DNA of 64,000 nucleotides from Scardovia wiggsiae (GTDB taxonomy: Bacteria > Actinomycetota > Actinomycetes > Actinomycetales > Bifidobacteriaceae). The position numbers and the translations under genes are program-made. This document shows positions 18,329-27,362 of this stretch, in pieces. The DNA is taken from NCBI RefSeq assembly GCF_051045985.1, contig NZ_CP157350.1, positions 1,454,529 to 1,518,528 on the forward strand, read 5' to 3'. Under the pieces are notes generated by a model. The model worked only from the letters and a program-made list of their open reading frames with translations. It made no database searches and was not told the origin of the DNA. Within the stretch, counting starts at the first letter, position 1. Each line of letters begins with the position of its first letter.

Positions 18329-18366
18329 CTTCTTTCTACCCAAGTTATTAGTCGGGTAGAAAGAAG
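18329..18366 (-). promoter_or_regulatory. 13-bp hairpin covering the recombinase ribosome-binding site
   Basis: CTTCTTTCTACCC (18329-18341) and GGGTAGAAAGAAG (18354-18366) are perfect complements with a 12-base loop. On the minus strand the AGAAAGAAG arm nearest the gene ends 5 bases before the recombinase ATG and is its only purine-rich ribosome-binding site. The hairpin also follows the hsdS stop at 18390, so it may act as a poor terminator, a translation damper, or both. Confidence 0.6.
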
Positions 18367-18389
18367 ATTACAGCATGTAGGTTTGAAAA

Positions 18390-19628
18390 CTATACAAACA
18401 TTTTCTGCAGGTAGGCCTGCTTCTTTTTCTTCAGAAGGCTTACCTTATGTTCTGCAGCTGCGATAAGGGAGTCAAGCGAATTAAGTAAAGAGCTGATTGC
18501 TACTTGCTCTGTTTTTTCTGGATATGATACTTTTAGAGTCTGGAATTCACTAAAACTAATTGTTTTACCGTCCCGGATGCCAAAAGTAATTGTTTTTAAT
18601 GATTCAATGAATCTGTGACTTTTAAATAGATGTCTCCAATAATTAGCGTCTTGTTCCTTCTGATTTATAAAGTAAAAAATCGTATAAGCAGGACTACAAA
18701 TCCCAAGTTTATTAGAATATTCAAAACCTCCTTGAAAAGAGCGAAGGCTAATGATAAAGTCTCCGGGGCACACAAGCTTATAGCTTTCTAAAGAAGATAA
18801 GTCAAACTTAATATCAATATTTAGGTTATCACGATAAATTATTCCAGAATCTTGAGTTGCAGAGAGTACCGGAAGATCAGCATGGCCTCTTTGATTTCGC
18901 GAGCTAAAGAGTGTGGATGCTTTTTTGGTTTGCCATGGGGTGGTGTGTCCGGTGAATCTGAGGTGTTGGGTGAAGATGTGGTTGAGGTAGGCGTGTTTTT
19001 TCTTCTTTAGTAGGAGTACTTTACGCTCAGCCGCAGCAATAAGCGAGTCAAAACACCGAAACAAAGAACCAATACACTCCTGCTCACGAGAGGAAGGTAC
19101 CTTAATTTTATTCCTTAAAAAATCCTCAGGTACTAGTTCGTTCATCATCGTTCCTTTTTTAGTTGAACGAACTAGAATATTTCGCATAACTAATTCTGAG
19201 TGTATATATTCTTTCCAGAAAAGGATATTCTGAACTTTTAACGGCCGTAGACAACTAAAGCGCGGGGACATAATACCGTCGCCAATATCGTTAAGCACGA
19301 ATCTTCCATATGCAAACTCGTTATTTGTATGCCCCTCATAGGCAACATCGCCTAATCGCAGAACTTTATATGTTTTGAGCGAATTATTATCCGCACCATT
19401 CCCCTTAGGTTTAAAAGTCATGGTTGAAATTGAAATAGTTTTATTAGCCTTAAATTGATTCCCATTCCGCTCAGTATTCAATTTATAAAGTCCCCCAAGC
19501 GCTCGCTGTTCCCAAGCGTCAGTGAAACCTTTGAAACGCAATTTCGGCTGCAGCTTACCGCTTTTACCGCCCTCATTACTTTTTCCGTTCTTGTCATTTC
19601 CGCTATTTTTATCAGTTATATCAGTCAT
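18390..19628 (-). CDS. hsdS: Type I restriction-modification specificity subunit HsdS (active copy)
   Basis: DNA-recognition subunit, 412 residues, that directs HsdM and HsdR to a bipartite target. After a Lys/Gly/Asn-rich leader come RFKGFTDAWEQRALG, recognition domain 1, the central conserved helix with REQECIGSLFRCFDSLIAAAERK, recognition domain 2, and a distal conserved helix ending KKKQAYLQKMFV. The ATG at 19628 overlaps the hsdM stop by 8 bases (ATGACTGA), so translation is coupled. Length and gene order resemble family IC systems such as EcoR124I. The recognition sequence cannot be deduced. The gene carries the partner copies of all three inverted repeats. Confidence 0.94.
   Translation of the reverse strand: MTDITDKNSGNDKNGKSNEGGKSGKLQPKLRFKGFTDAWEQRALGGLYKLNTERNGNQFKANKTISISTMTFKPKGNGADNNSLKTYKVLRLGDVAYEGHTNNEFAYGRFVLNDIGDGIMSPRFSCLRPLKVQNILFWKEYIHSELVMRNILVRSTKKGTMMNELVPEDFLRNKIKVPSSREQECIGSLFRCFDSLIAAAERKVLLLKKKKHAYLNHIFTQHLRFTGHTTPWQTKKASTLFSSRNQRGHADLPVLSATQDSGIIYRDNLNIDIKFDLSSLESYKLVCPGDFIISLRSFQGGFEYSNKLGICSPAYTIFYFINQKEQDANYWRHLFKSHRFIESLKTITFGIRDGKTISFSEFQTLKVSYPEKTEQVAISSLLNSLDSLIAAAEHKVSLLKKKKQAYLQKMFV
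18411..18446 (-). repeat. hsdS 3' inverted repeat, active copy (36 bp)
   Basis: Partner of 17300-17335. Confidence 0.88.
18921..19091 (-). repeat. hsdS central inverted repeat, active copy (171 bp)
   Basis: Partner of 16637-16807. Confidence 0.92.
19493..19515 (-). repeat. hsdS 5' inverted repeat, active copy (23 bp)
   Basis: Partner of 16270-16292; lies about 113 bases inside the hsdS coding sequence, so the start codon and leader stay fixed when the rest is exchanged. Confidence 0.9.
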
Positions 19629-21276
19629 TGTCCGTCTCCGTTTCCACAAGATCCTTAGCCATATCATCAAACTCAGCCTGGAGACGCGCAATTTCAGCGT
19701 CAACCTCAGAGAGTTCACGATTGACTTCATCCAGATCAATGGGTTCTTCTTCCTCGAATGTATCAACATATCGAGGGATATTGAGATTGTAATCGTTTTC
19801 CCTTATCTCATCTATTGTCGCAACGTGCGCAAGGCGGTCAACATCTTTCCTGTCGGCATAGGTCTTAAAAATCAGATCAATATCTTCATCACGCAGATTG
19901 TTCTGATTTTTCCCTTTCTCAAAATGCTGTGAAGCATCAATGAAAAGAATATCGTTGTTTTTCTTATTCTTCGTAAATACCAGGATCGTTGTTGGGATAC
20001 CAGTTGAGTAAAACAGATTCGCAGGCAAACCAATCACTGCGTCAAGCCAGTTCTTTTCAAGGATAGCCTTGCGTATAGTCCCTTCGGCCGCACCACGGAA
20101 AAGTACACCATGAGGAAGGACAATAGCCATCCGGCCAGTCGGTTTTAAGTGATATAAACTATGCTCCACAAAAGCAAAATCAGCTTTAGATTTTGGAGCA
20201 AGCTTACCGTAGTCCTTGAACCGCGGATCCTTCATTTTACTGGGCTTATTTTCCCACTGCTGAGAATAAGGCGGATTCGCCACAACAGCATCAAAGAAAA
20301 GCGGATGATCCACCCCATTAGCATCTGTACCATCCGGCCAATCGGATTCCAAAGTATCCGCATTACGCAGATTCATATACTTATACCCGACGCCATGCAT
20401 CATAAGGTTCATACGCGCTAAATTATACGTGATACGATTCAGCTCTTGCCCATAGAAATGCACGCGGTCAGGATGGTTCCGCGCTCCTGGCAATTCGTTG
20501 CTTACAGTAAGAAGTAAAGACCCGGATCCCATTGTCGGATCATACGCCGAGAACTGTGTTTGCTCGTCAGTGATTGCCCGGGAATCTTCTTTCGAAGTAG
20601 CAGGATCTACATACGTCACAAGTTTTGCCAGTATCCTCGACACAGTATGAGGGGTATAGAATTCACCAGCCTTCTTACCGCTGTTTCCAGCGAATTGCGC
20701 AATAAGGTATTCGTAGACATTACCAAGAATATCCCGCCCAGATTCATCCATAAAATCGATTTCATCTATTTTCCTTATAAGCTCTGCAAGGCTTCTGGCC
20801 CGATCTGCGGTAGAATTTCCCAGGCTAGAATTCCCAAGATTGATATTATCAAATACTCCCTGGAAATCTGCGGAAGCCTTATCGTTTAATCGAGAATTAG
20901 CCTTGAACCGTTCAAGCATATTGTTGAAATCTTCCGGACGGATAGTATTCTCATTGACCTTGTGCACCAACGATTCCCACGTATAGTCCGGATCAATAGC
21001 ATAACCAAGTTCCTGGGCGATCTCCTCACGCCAGTCTTCAAGGCCTTCTTCTTTAGCCTGACGCACATACGTATCATTGACTGATTCCCCTGGATTCGGC
21101 GTAAGGACACCCGCTCCTTCCAAATATCTTTCCTGGTGGTACGAAAGGTATCTGTAGAAAATGAATCCAAGAATGTAATCGCGGTACTCACTCGCATCCA
21201 TCTTGCCACGCAGATTGTTGGCCATACTCCACAACTGCGAGGTTAATTGTCTCGCCTTTTCATCTTTACTTGTCAT
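19621..21276 (-). CDS. hsdM: Type I restriction-modification methyltransferase HsdM
   Basis: N6-adenine methyltransferase subunit, 551 residues. The N-terminal helical domain (LWSMANNLRGKMDASEYRDY) is followed by the catalytic domain, with AdoMet motif I in DPTMGSGSLLL and catalytic motif IV NPPY in VVANPPYSQQW. A C-terminal coiled coil (LDEVNRELSEVDAEIARLQ) probably contacts HsdS. The gene appears intact, so protective methylation should be active whatever the hsdS state. It lies between a truncated PIN gene upstream and hsdS downstream on the same strand. Confidence 0.95.
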   Translation of the reverse strand: MTSKDEKARQLTSQLWSMANNLRGKMDASEYRDYILGFIFYRYLSYHQERYLEGAGVLTPNPGESVNDTYVRQAKEEGLEDWREEIAQELGYAIDPDYTWESLVHKVNENTIRPEDFNNMLERFKANSRLNDKASADFQGVFDNINLGNSSLGNSTADRARSLAELIRKIDEIDFMDESGRDILGNVYEYLIAQFAGNSGKKAGEFYTPHTVSRILAKLVTYVDPATSKEDSRAITDEQTQFSAYDPTMGSGSLLLTVSNELPGARNHPDRVHFYGQELNRITYNLARMNLMMHGVGYKYMNLRNADTLESDWPDGTDANGVDHPLFFDAVVANPPYSQQWENKPSKMKDPRFKDYGKLAPKSKADFAFVEHSLYHLKPTGRMAIVLPHGVLFRGAAEGTIRKAILEKNWLDAVIGLPANLFYSTGIPTTILVFTKNKKNNDILFIDASQHFEKGKNQNNLRDEDIDLIFKTYADRKDVDRLAHVATIDEIRENDYNLNIPRYVDTFEEEEPIDLDEVNRELSEVDAEIARLQAEFDDMAKDLVETETDND

Positions 21277-21462
21277 TACTCATATTCCTTTATTACCCTA
21301 ATAAGTAGCTAAGCGGATCATTTAAGAAAAATGAGATACTCTGCTTCGCCAGGATTGAAGTACATTTTCTTATATGCCTTATCGTGCTACAGCTTCAGTT
21401 TAATCAGTATGAAATACTTTTCCAGCTTCCCCGTGCCATGCGCATGATTAAAATTTCTGAGA

Positions 21463-21564
21463 CTAATACGGTTCATATATCCTTTTCTCGGCCAGACGAA
21501 GAAACAGATCACACATAAGCTCACCATAAAGCGCGCAGGTATCGAAGAAAACTGGAAAGCTCAT
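21463..21564 (-). pseudogene. Truncated PIN-domain toxin
   Basis: Starting at ATG 21564, seven bases after the HTH gene, a 33-residue frame reads MSFPVFFDTCALYGELMCDL and continues LFLRLAEKRIYEPY before TAG at 21463. The FFDTCALY stretch with its first acidic residue, and the RLAE...YEP that follows, match the start of PIN-domain ribonuclease toxins paired with HTH antitoxins. The rest of the domain, normally another 100-150 residues with the remaining acidic residues, is absent or unrecognisable up to hsdM. The toxin should therefore be inactive. Confidence 0.7.
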
Positions 21565-21570
21565 AATACT

Positions 21571-22110
21571 CTACCTCTTTTTAGCTGCGCTTATCCGTTC
21601 AAGTGGTTCTGTTTCATCATACATAACACTAGGATCCGCGTCCCTTGCCAAATCGTTAAAACGCGATATAACTTCTTTATGCTTATTAACAGCATATTTC
21701 TGCAAATCCGATAAGAGGACCCGGCGGTGGCGCCCAACCTTTTCAAACGGGATATCACCGTTCTCTAACAGATTGATTAAAGTCGGACGGGAAACACCAA
21801 TCATATCCGCTGCGTCCTGAGTTGTCAGCTTTGTATCGCACGGAGCTACAAGCACCGCCCGCCCCTGTGACAGCTGATCTGCAACTTTAATAAGGACATC
21901 GGCAAGCTCAGGGGTCAGCGGGCGTATTCGGCCGTCAGGAGTCCGAATCGTGGAAACTGGGAAATCCTTTTGTCCTGCAATACCCTCGAATTCTTTATCA
22001 ATACTTTTCTGCGAATTCTCAAGCACGGCTGCCAGATCACGAAGATCGCCCCGATTTGTGTCTTTAGGAAAGACAGTCGTAGATTCGCTCAGCAAAGTTT
22101 GAGACACCAT
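21571..22110 (-). CDS. Excisionase-type HTH protein, orphan antitoxin
   Basis: DNA-binding protein of 179 residues. The C-terminal half has an excisionase/MerR-like HTH: TTQDAADMIGVSRPTLINLL followed by GDIPFEKVGRHRRVLLSDL. The N-terminal half (about 90 residues) resembles antitoxins paired with PIN toxins. GGAGGTAGTT directly before ATG 22110 fixes the start; the frame is open to 22200. The next frame downstream is the start of a PIN toxin that is cut short. As it sits between hsdR and hsdM on the same strand, it may now act as a transcription regulator of the restriction locus, but this is inference. Confidence 0.85.
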   Translation of the reverse strand: MVSQTLLSESTTVFPKDTNRGDLRDLAAVLENSQKSIDKEFEGIAGQKDFPVSTIRTPDGRIRPLTPELADVLIKVADQLSQGRAVLVAPCDTKLTTQDAADMIGVSRPTLINLLENGDIPFEKVGRHRRVLLSDLQKYAVNKHKEVISRFNDLARDADPSVMYDETEPLERISAAKKR

Positions 22111-22209
22111 AACTACCTCCGATTTCAAACCAGTATTATCATATTCGAAATATTCGAAAATTGCAATACCGGCAAGTCCGGCAAAAATACGCCATCCCAT
22201 TGGAATGCT

Positions 22210-25200
22210 CTAAAAGTACAGCGCTATCTCATCAGCAAGCTTGCGGATCGCTTCTCTCAGATACCGTCTATAACGGATCTTAGGAAGTTGCCTGATCTCA
22301 GGATCAGTAGCATCATGCTGATAGAACCGGTCTATTGTGGCGGCTCTCAGCAAATCTGACAGATACTCGCCATCGTTGATATCGTCTCGGTCCGGAGTAT
22401 GCCTGTCGATAATCGAATTAATAATTTCCGCAGCAGAAATAACATCAACTAACCCCCACTTCTGCCTAAACTCAAGTATTTTTTCACGCCGCGTTTGGGC
22501 AACGTGCTTATGCACAATATTACCAATATCTCTCGGCTCAACAGGATAACTGACGGGGATAAGACCATCTTTAGCCGCAGAAGCAGTATTTTTCAGCTGC
22601 TCAGCATAATGCCGGTCCTCAAGTTTATCAGTTTCATGGATAAAGGTCTCATACGATTTATCAAGCGTTTCCTTGCCTTCATATGCATCATTAAAGACTT
22701 TAGCAAGAAGCTCATTAAGATAATCGTAATTGATCTTGACCTCATTGATATGCTCAACCGCAAAATCAAGGCCAGATATCAAACCTTCACCATCCTCCCT
22801 ATGTATAGCTGTCCACCGTTGCAGCTCATTGTATGCCGGACCTTGCAGCCAGTTCACTTCGCGCTGTGTCACTCCCAACACATCAAAAAGCTGCTCGGGA
22901 TTATCATAATCAAACTCGTCGTACTGTTTAAGTTTGGAAAGGTCCATGTTAAACTCCCGCATCACATGGATCATCTGCTGCTTTGCCGCCTCGCTCCCAG
23001 GGATCCCTGAAAAGTTATCGCTTAATTCACTCAGCTGGGAAATGACGTCTTTAGTTTTGTGGACTGCATCGCTGAATGGTGGCGCAACGACATTACCCAA
23101 ATCATCTTTCTCACCCAAATGACACTGTATAGCTGCGGAATCTCGGTTTGCGTACACCCTCAAGGCTTTATCCATAAGATTTTTTGAAGTCTGCGGATAT
23201 CGGAAGTTGACTATCTTCCCGAATGGCTTATCCTGATTATTCTCGATCCTGTTAGTGCGGGAATATGCCTGGATAAGGCTTGCTCCGGAAAGGATACGGT
23301 CTACATACAACGTATTGACCATAGGGGCATCGAATCCTGTAAGGAGCTGGTCAATAACGATTACTATATCAAGTTTTTCTCCCTGTGCGGAACCTTTGAT
23401 CCGTTCCGTCACATCCTCAAAATACTCTTCGATCGTTTCATCCGTAAAACTTGTCTGGAATGCCGCATTATAAACCTCCATTGCCCGGCGAAGGCCTTTG
23501 TTCTTCATCAGCTGGCCATCGGAATTATCTGATGCCCACGAAAAAGTAACAGCAATATTGAGAGGTCTCTTACCTTCCTCCGCAAGCTCTCGGTTTGCCC
23601 TCTGGAATTCATCAAAATACATAAGTGCCATGGGGGCTGACGCCTTCCCTCCCCCAACATGTGTAGTCAGGATCGCACTGTACTTGCCGTCTTTTGAACG
23701 GTTTCGCCATAATGAAACGATATTATCAACTACAGCTTTAACATGTTCAGGATTATCATCGTATACACCGGAGTCAATAAGATCATCCACCTCTTCAGGC
23801 GGTATTTTAGCGATATACCCTGTGATCTCGTCATCATTCCACTTCGGATACTTCCCCTTCAGCAGTTCAGGCAATAATTTCTCATTAATAACATCGCTGC
23901 TCAGCGTATTCTCAAAATCTACCTTGAAACCAAGCACGTTGTGATCAGATATTGCTTCCCGGATAGTGTAGGCGTGCAGTAAATCACCGAAAGCCTTATA
24001 CGTTAAGTCATTATCGAAAGCTGGGGTTCCCGTATACCCGACCCATGCGGATTTAGAGAATTTATCCTTGATCCGCCCGAACATATCCCCGTTAGTAGAA
24101 CGATGCGCCTCGTCAACAATAAACACAATATTCTGATCCGGAGCGGTAAAACTGTCCTGCTTGGACAATTGCGCCAACTTCTGGATTGAAGTCACGATAA
24201 TTGAATTACGGCCTTTTCTACTTTTGAGCTTGCTCGCAAGCACGCTCGTATTTTGCGTATCAGTAACGATACCGCCATTATTATTACTATCTGTGTCTGG
24301 ATCGTACGCACTATAATTTGCGTAGGTCTGGCGTGTCAAGGCAACACGGTCCACAACAAAAACAACCTTATCCACATTAGGCAGCCGGGATGCAAGCCAT
24401 GCGGTCTTAAAACTGCTGATAGTCTTGCCTGACCCTGTTGTGTGCCAGATATATCCTATATTCTGGCTTCCTCCGTTACCAAAAATATGCCTGCTGAGTT
24501 TTTCAAGCACACGTCTGGTGGCATACACCTGGTAAGGTCGCATAACTATGAGTTTTTTATGATCAATAGATCCGTCAAGAATCATAAAATTCGTGGACAT
24601 CTGATGTGCCATGGGGATAGAAAGGACCAGATCACAAAACTCGCGCCAGTCCCATACAGGCTTACTGTCAGCTTCCCGCTGCCAGCGAAAAGCAAAATCT
24701 GTACTGAACGAACCTGAGTCAGCATTCGCCATATATTTCGCTTCATAAGGGGTAATGCCCACAAATATCTGCGTTGTAGCATAGATTCCTCCAAACAGCC
24801 CTTCATCAACATACTGATGTATCTGGTTTAAGGCCTCGTTGGCTTCATGGAGAAAAGCTTTTTCTTCAATATGGATAATGGGGAGGCCATTAATAAGAAG
24901 CGTTGTATCGAATCGACGGTCAAGATGCCCTGCTTTAACATGATCTCGTTTTACCTGGTTGACAATTTGATACGTTGTATTCCCAGAACCGATCTGATCC
25001 TGATCGAATACAGTAAGATATATGTGGTTATCGCTTGTCCGAGGAGTTTCACCCTTTTCAGGATCGCGCTTAACCTCAACCTGCGTCACGCCATTCATAC
25101 CGTAAAGCCAATGACCGGCATCATATGGAGATTTAAGATCTGTTATTACCCGCTTGACCTGATCAAATTCGCTGTCGGTAAGCGGGGTGCCTTTAAGCAC

Positions 25201-25350
25201 TTCCGAATTATTGCGTTCAAGAATTGTCCTAAAATTTTCCCAAAGTTTTTCTTCTGTTTTGATTTCCGGTTTATACTGCCACTGTTTCTTCCCGCCAATC
25301 ATTTCAAGATGATTGATCAATTCATTTTCAAATTCTATTTCGCTCTCCAC
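22210..25350 (-). CDS. hsdR: Type I restriction endonuclease subunit HsdR
   Basis: Motor and nuclease subunit, 1046 residues, close to EcoR124I HsdR in length. The N-terminal nuclease domain includes RRFDTTLLINGLP...IHIEEKAF, which supplies the acidic-x-Lys residues. The SF2 helicase has Walker A HTTGSGKTISSFK, the DEAH box IVDEAHRS, SAT-like VGYTGTPAF, and motif VI in QAYSRTNRI. The C-terminal helical domain assembles with HsdM. No frameshift is seen, so restriction should work. It is first in the minus-strand order hsdR - HTH - (PIN remnant) - hsdM - hsdS. The 100 bases between it and the HTH gene may hold a second promoter. Confidence 0.95.
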   Translation of the reverse strand: MESEIEFENELINHLEMIGGKKQWQYKPEIKTEEKLWENFRTILERNNSEVLKGTPLTDSEFDQVKRVITDLKSPYDAGHWLYGMNGVTQVEVKRDPEKGETPRTSDNHIYLTVFDQDQIGSGNTTYQIVNQVKRDHVKAGHLDRRFDTTLLINGLPIIHIEEKAFLHEANEALNQIHQYVDEGLFGGIYATTQIFVGITPYEAKYMANADSGSFSTDFAFRWQREADSKPVWDWREFCDLVLSIPMAHQMSTNFMILDGSIDHKKLIVMRPYQVYATRRVLEKLSRHIFGNGGSQNIGYIWHTTGSGKTISSFKTAWLASRLPNVDKVVFVVDRVALTRQTYANYSAYDPDTDSNNNGGIVTDTQNTSVLASKLKSRKGRNSIIVTSIQKLAQLSKQDSFTAPDQNIVFIVDEAHRSTNGDMFGRIKDKFSKSAWVGYTGTPAFDNDLTYKAFGDLLHAYTIREAISDHNVLGFKVDFENTLSSDVINEKLLPELLKGKYPKWNDDEITGYIAKIPPEEVDDLIDSGVYDDNPEHVKAVVDNIVSLWRNRSKDGKYSAILTTHVGGGKASAPMALMYFDEFQRANRELAEEGKRPLNIAVTFSWASDNSDGQLMKNKGLRRAMEVYNAAFQTSFTDETIEEYFEDVTERIKGSAQGEKLDIVIVIDQLLTGFDAPMVNTLYVDRILSGASLIQAYSRTNRIENNQDKPFGKIVNFRYPQTSKNLMDKALRVYANRDSAAIQCHLGEKDDLGNVVAPPFSDAVHKTKDVISQLSELSDNFSGIPGSEAAKQQMIHVMREFNMDLSKLKQYDEFDYDNPEQLFDVLGVTQREVNWLQGPAYNELQRWTAIHREDGEGLISGLDFAVEHINEVKINYDYLNELLAKVFNDAYEGKETLDKSYETFIHETDKLEDRHYAEQLKNTASAAKDGLIPVSYPVEPRDIGNIVHKHVAQTRREKILEFRQKWGLVDVISAAEIINSIIDRHTPDRDDINDGEYLSDLLRAATIDRFYQHDATDPEIRQLPKIRYRRYLREAIRKLADEIALYF

Positions 25351-25868
25351 CTGGGTCTGCCTTTCCCAATACTTCTATGAGTTTTATTGTAGCCACCGCT
25401 ATTTGTACTCAGTAATCATACTCAGCATCAGCAGGCAGCTACTACTGATTGTGCTCTTAACGGCGGATAAAGGGGATCATCCGTGTTTAGCCGGACAGAT
25501 CATTCCAGATAGGTCATTATGATTCCTACAATTATTTTATCTATAAGAGAGGCCTGGGGGCTGCCTTCCCTGGTTAGATCTACCACCCCCGTATCACCCT
25601 GCTACATCACCCCCCTGCTGAACCACCCTATTAAATCCGCCCCAGATATCCGAGCCACACTTAAACGGGATACGGTCAAGCGAGTTGAGCTCAAAAGGCT
25701 GATTCTAAAGGGATTGTGCTCAGATAAGCAGTTAAAAACCCTTCAATTGACAGCAGCTGATATTGATATTTACCGCTACAGTCACTCCGTTTTGTTAGGT
25801 TTGACCATAATAGGCTGAGCAGAGTAGCTTAACAGCCAACCGACAATGCAGCTGCTAAAGGAGGAAAT
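25351..25868. other. Intergenic region between hsdR and nitroreductase
   Basis: Divergent spacer of about 520 bases. I see no gene; a plus-strand open frame at 25519-25818 has no recognisable motif and is C-rich and repetitive. It should contain the hsdR promoter and the nitroreductase promoter, but no clear -35/-10 pair stands out. Confidence 0.45.
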
Positions 25869-26561
25869 ATGGATACAGAAGGCTTTGCACAGGCGGCAAG
25901 GGACCGGCACCTGGTCCGCAAATACACAGATGCCGCACTGCCTGATGACATTATCAGCAAACTGAGCGCCCGGGCAGATGCGAATAACGCGGCATATAGC
26001 CTGGCTATCAAGCTGATGGCCAATGACGGGCATGGGATCCCCGCTGTCGTCAAGATCTTCCGTGCACAAGGGGTGAAAAACTACTTTATCCTTGCCGGCG
26101 ATGACGCGCCCGACCTCGGCGAGCGCCTGGGGTACTCCGCTGCTGATCTTATGCTGTATGCACAGACTTTGGGGCTGAATTCCTGGTACATAGGCGCCAC
26201 GTACAATCACGGTGTATCGCGGTATGTTAATGGGAAGAAGGCCATCGGCATAGTCGTCGTGGGCTACGGGCAGACAGCAGGAGTCCCGCATAAGTCCAAG
26301 AGCGCATCCGAGATCTCGAAGTACGAAGGCTCTGCGAGTGGTAAAGGCAGCCAGACCGCTGCGCCGGAATGGTTCACGAAAGGCGTTGAGATGGCGCTGC
26401 TCGCACCGACTGCACTTAACAGGCAGGATTTCTTCATCACAGGGGAAGGCAATACGGTACATATCAAGGCTGCCAACACCCCCTATTCGGGCGCGAACCT
26501 GGGCCTGGTCAGGTATCATTTCGAGCTGGGCGCCGGAAAAGGCAATTTCGAGTGGGCATAG
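25869..26561 (+). CDS. Nitroreductase-family protein (TM1586-like)
   Basis: Predicted FMN-dependent oxidoreductase of 230 residues. It starts with FAQAARDRHLVRKYTDAALP, typical of the nitroreductase fold, and contains YSAADLMLYAQTLGLNSWYIGATY and, near the C-terminus, LLAPTALNRQDF. These match the putative nitroreductases of the TM1586 group. The physiological substrate is unknown. An exact AAAGGAGGAAAT ribosome-binding site fixes the start. It lies alone, outside the hsd locus. Confidence 0.85.
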   Translation: MDTEGFAQAARDRHLVRKYTDAALPDDIISKLSARADANNAAYSLAIKLMANDGHGIPAVVKIFRAQGVKNYFILAGDDAPDLGERLGYSAADLMLYAQTLGLNSWYIGATYNHGVSRYVNGKKAIGIVVVGYGQTAGVPHKSKSASEISKYEGSASGKGSQTAAPEWFTKGVEMALLAPTALNRQDFFITGEGNTVHIKAANTPYSGANLGLVRYHFELGAGKGNFEWA

Positions 26562-26698
26562 CTAAAAACCAGGCCCGCCCGGGCGCATAAACGCAACGGT
26601 CGGGATCAGGCGAAATAGCCGGAGCTTGGCAATACAACAATAAATATGTAAAACAGCTAAAAGCCAGACTGAGAGGCCTCTCCGAACTGGCGGCAATC

Positions 26699-26962
26699 TT
26701 AGTAGTGGTCTTTAACAGATAGGATACATAATCTGTGATCCACTATCATGTAGATAATACGGTTGGCGAAATCGATCCGGCGAGACCACGTCCCCTGCAG
26801 ATCGCCTCTCAAAGGTTCCGGCTTGCCAATCCCGCCAAAAGGCTGTCTTACTATATCTTTGACAAGCATATTAATGCGTTTTACGGTTTTCTTATCCTGC
26901 GTTTGCCAGTACAGATAGTCCTGCCATGCATCTTCAGTCCACTCAATATTCACAACGCACAC
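26699..26962 (-). CDS. yoeB: YoeB/Txe-family mRNA endoribonuclease toxin
   Basis: Toxin of 87 residues with the RelE fold; YoeB cleaves mRNA on the ribosome. Family features are present: WTEDAWQDYLYWQTQDKKT at the start, GKPEPLRGDLQGTWSRRID with the catalytic Glu and Arg region, and the C-terminal HY pair (SVKDHY). It follows its antitoxin by 29 bases on the minus strand. All expected catalytic residues appear present, so it should be active. Confidence 0.9.
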   Translation of the reverse strand: MCVVNIEWTEDAWQDYLYWQTQDKKTVKRINMLVKDIVRQPFGGIGKPEPLRGDLQGTWSRRIDFANRIIYMIVDHRLCILSVKDHY

Positions 26963-26991
26963 TCACGCTGCTGCACTTGCTATGGACCACC

Positions 26992-27252
26992 CTATTCACC
27001 CATCAAACTATGGTGTTCGGTTTTCCCTTGGCGTACACTGTCCAAACCACGGGAAATCTTAGAATACAAGTACTTGTTTTGATAAATGCGCAAAGTTTCC
27101 ATCAATGAGTCATAATCATCTGCCCCCATAACGATTATATTCTCATCCGGATCCTGATTAGTCACTAAAATCGTATCAGCATCATCGTTAACTTTGCGCA
27201 TATACGATTTTAACTCTTTCCGAAAATTGCTGTAAGCCACTGCCTGGACCAT
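26992..27252 (-). CDS. yefM: YefM/Phd-family antitoxin
   Basis: Antitoxin of 86 residues that binds the toxin through its C-terminus and represses its own promoter through its N-terminus. The N-terminal part AVAYSNFRKELKSYMRKVNDD and the middle IIVMGADDYDSLMETL are typical of Phd/YefM. ATG 27252 follows AAAGGA. A 14-base palindrome (27282-27295) upstream is the likely operator. Confidence 0.92.
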   Translation of the reverse strand: MVQAVAYSNFRKELKSYMRKVNDDADTILVTNQDPDENIIVMGADDYDSLMETLRIYQNKYLYSKISRGLDSVRQGKTEHHSLMGE

Positions 27253-27281
27253 AAAATGCTATCCTTTCTTTTTTGTACCGG

Positions 27282-27295
27282 ATATTGTACAATAT
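27282..27295. promoter_or_regulatory. Palindromic operator of the yefM-yoeB pair
   Basis: ATATTGTACAATAT is a perfect 14-base palindrome 30 bases upstream of the yefM start. TGTACA-centred palindromes are the known kind of YefM binding site. It contains TACAAT, a likely -10 element on the minus strand, so binding would block RNA polymerase. Confidence 0.6.
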
Positions 27296-27362
27296 ATATT
27301 GTCCGAAAGCAACCCGGATCAAGATTTATGCTGTTTTATGCTGTTTCATGGTGCCGGGCAGT

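Noticed and set aside
16270..19515. CRISPR-like repeats
   Set aside because: The repeats are paired inverted hsdS segments, not regularly spaced direct repeats; no cas gene is present.
25519..25818. 99-residue plus-strand frame before the nitroreductase
   Set aside because: No motif and repetitive C-rich composition; treated as intergenic.
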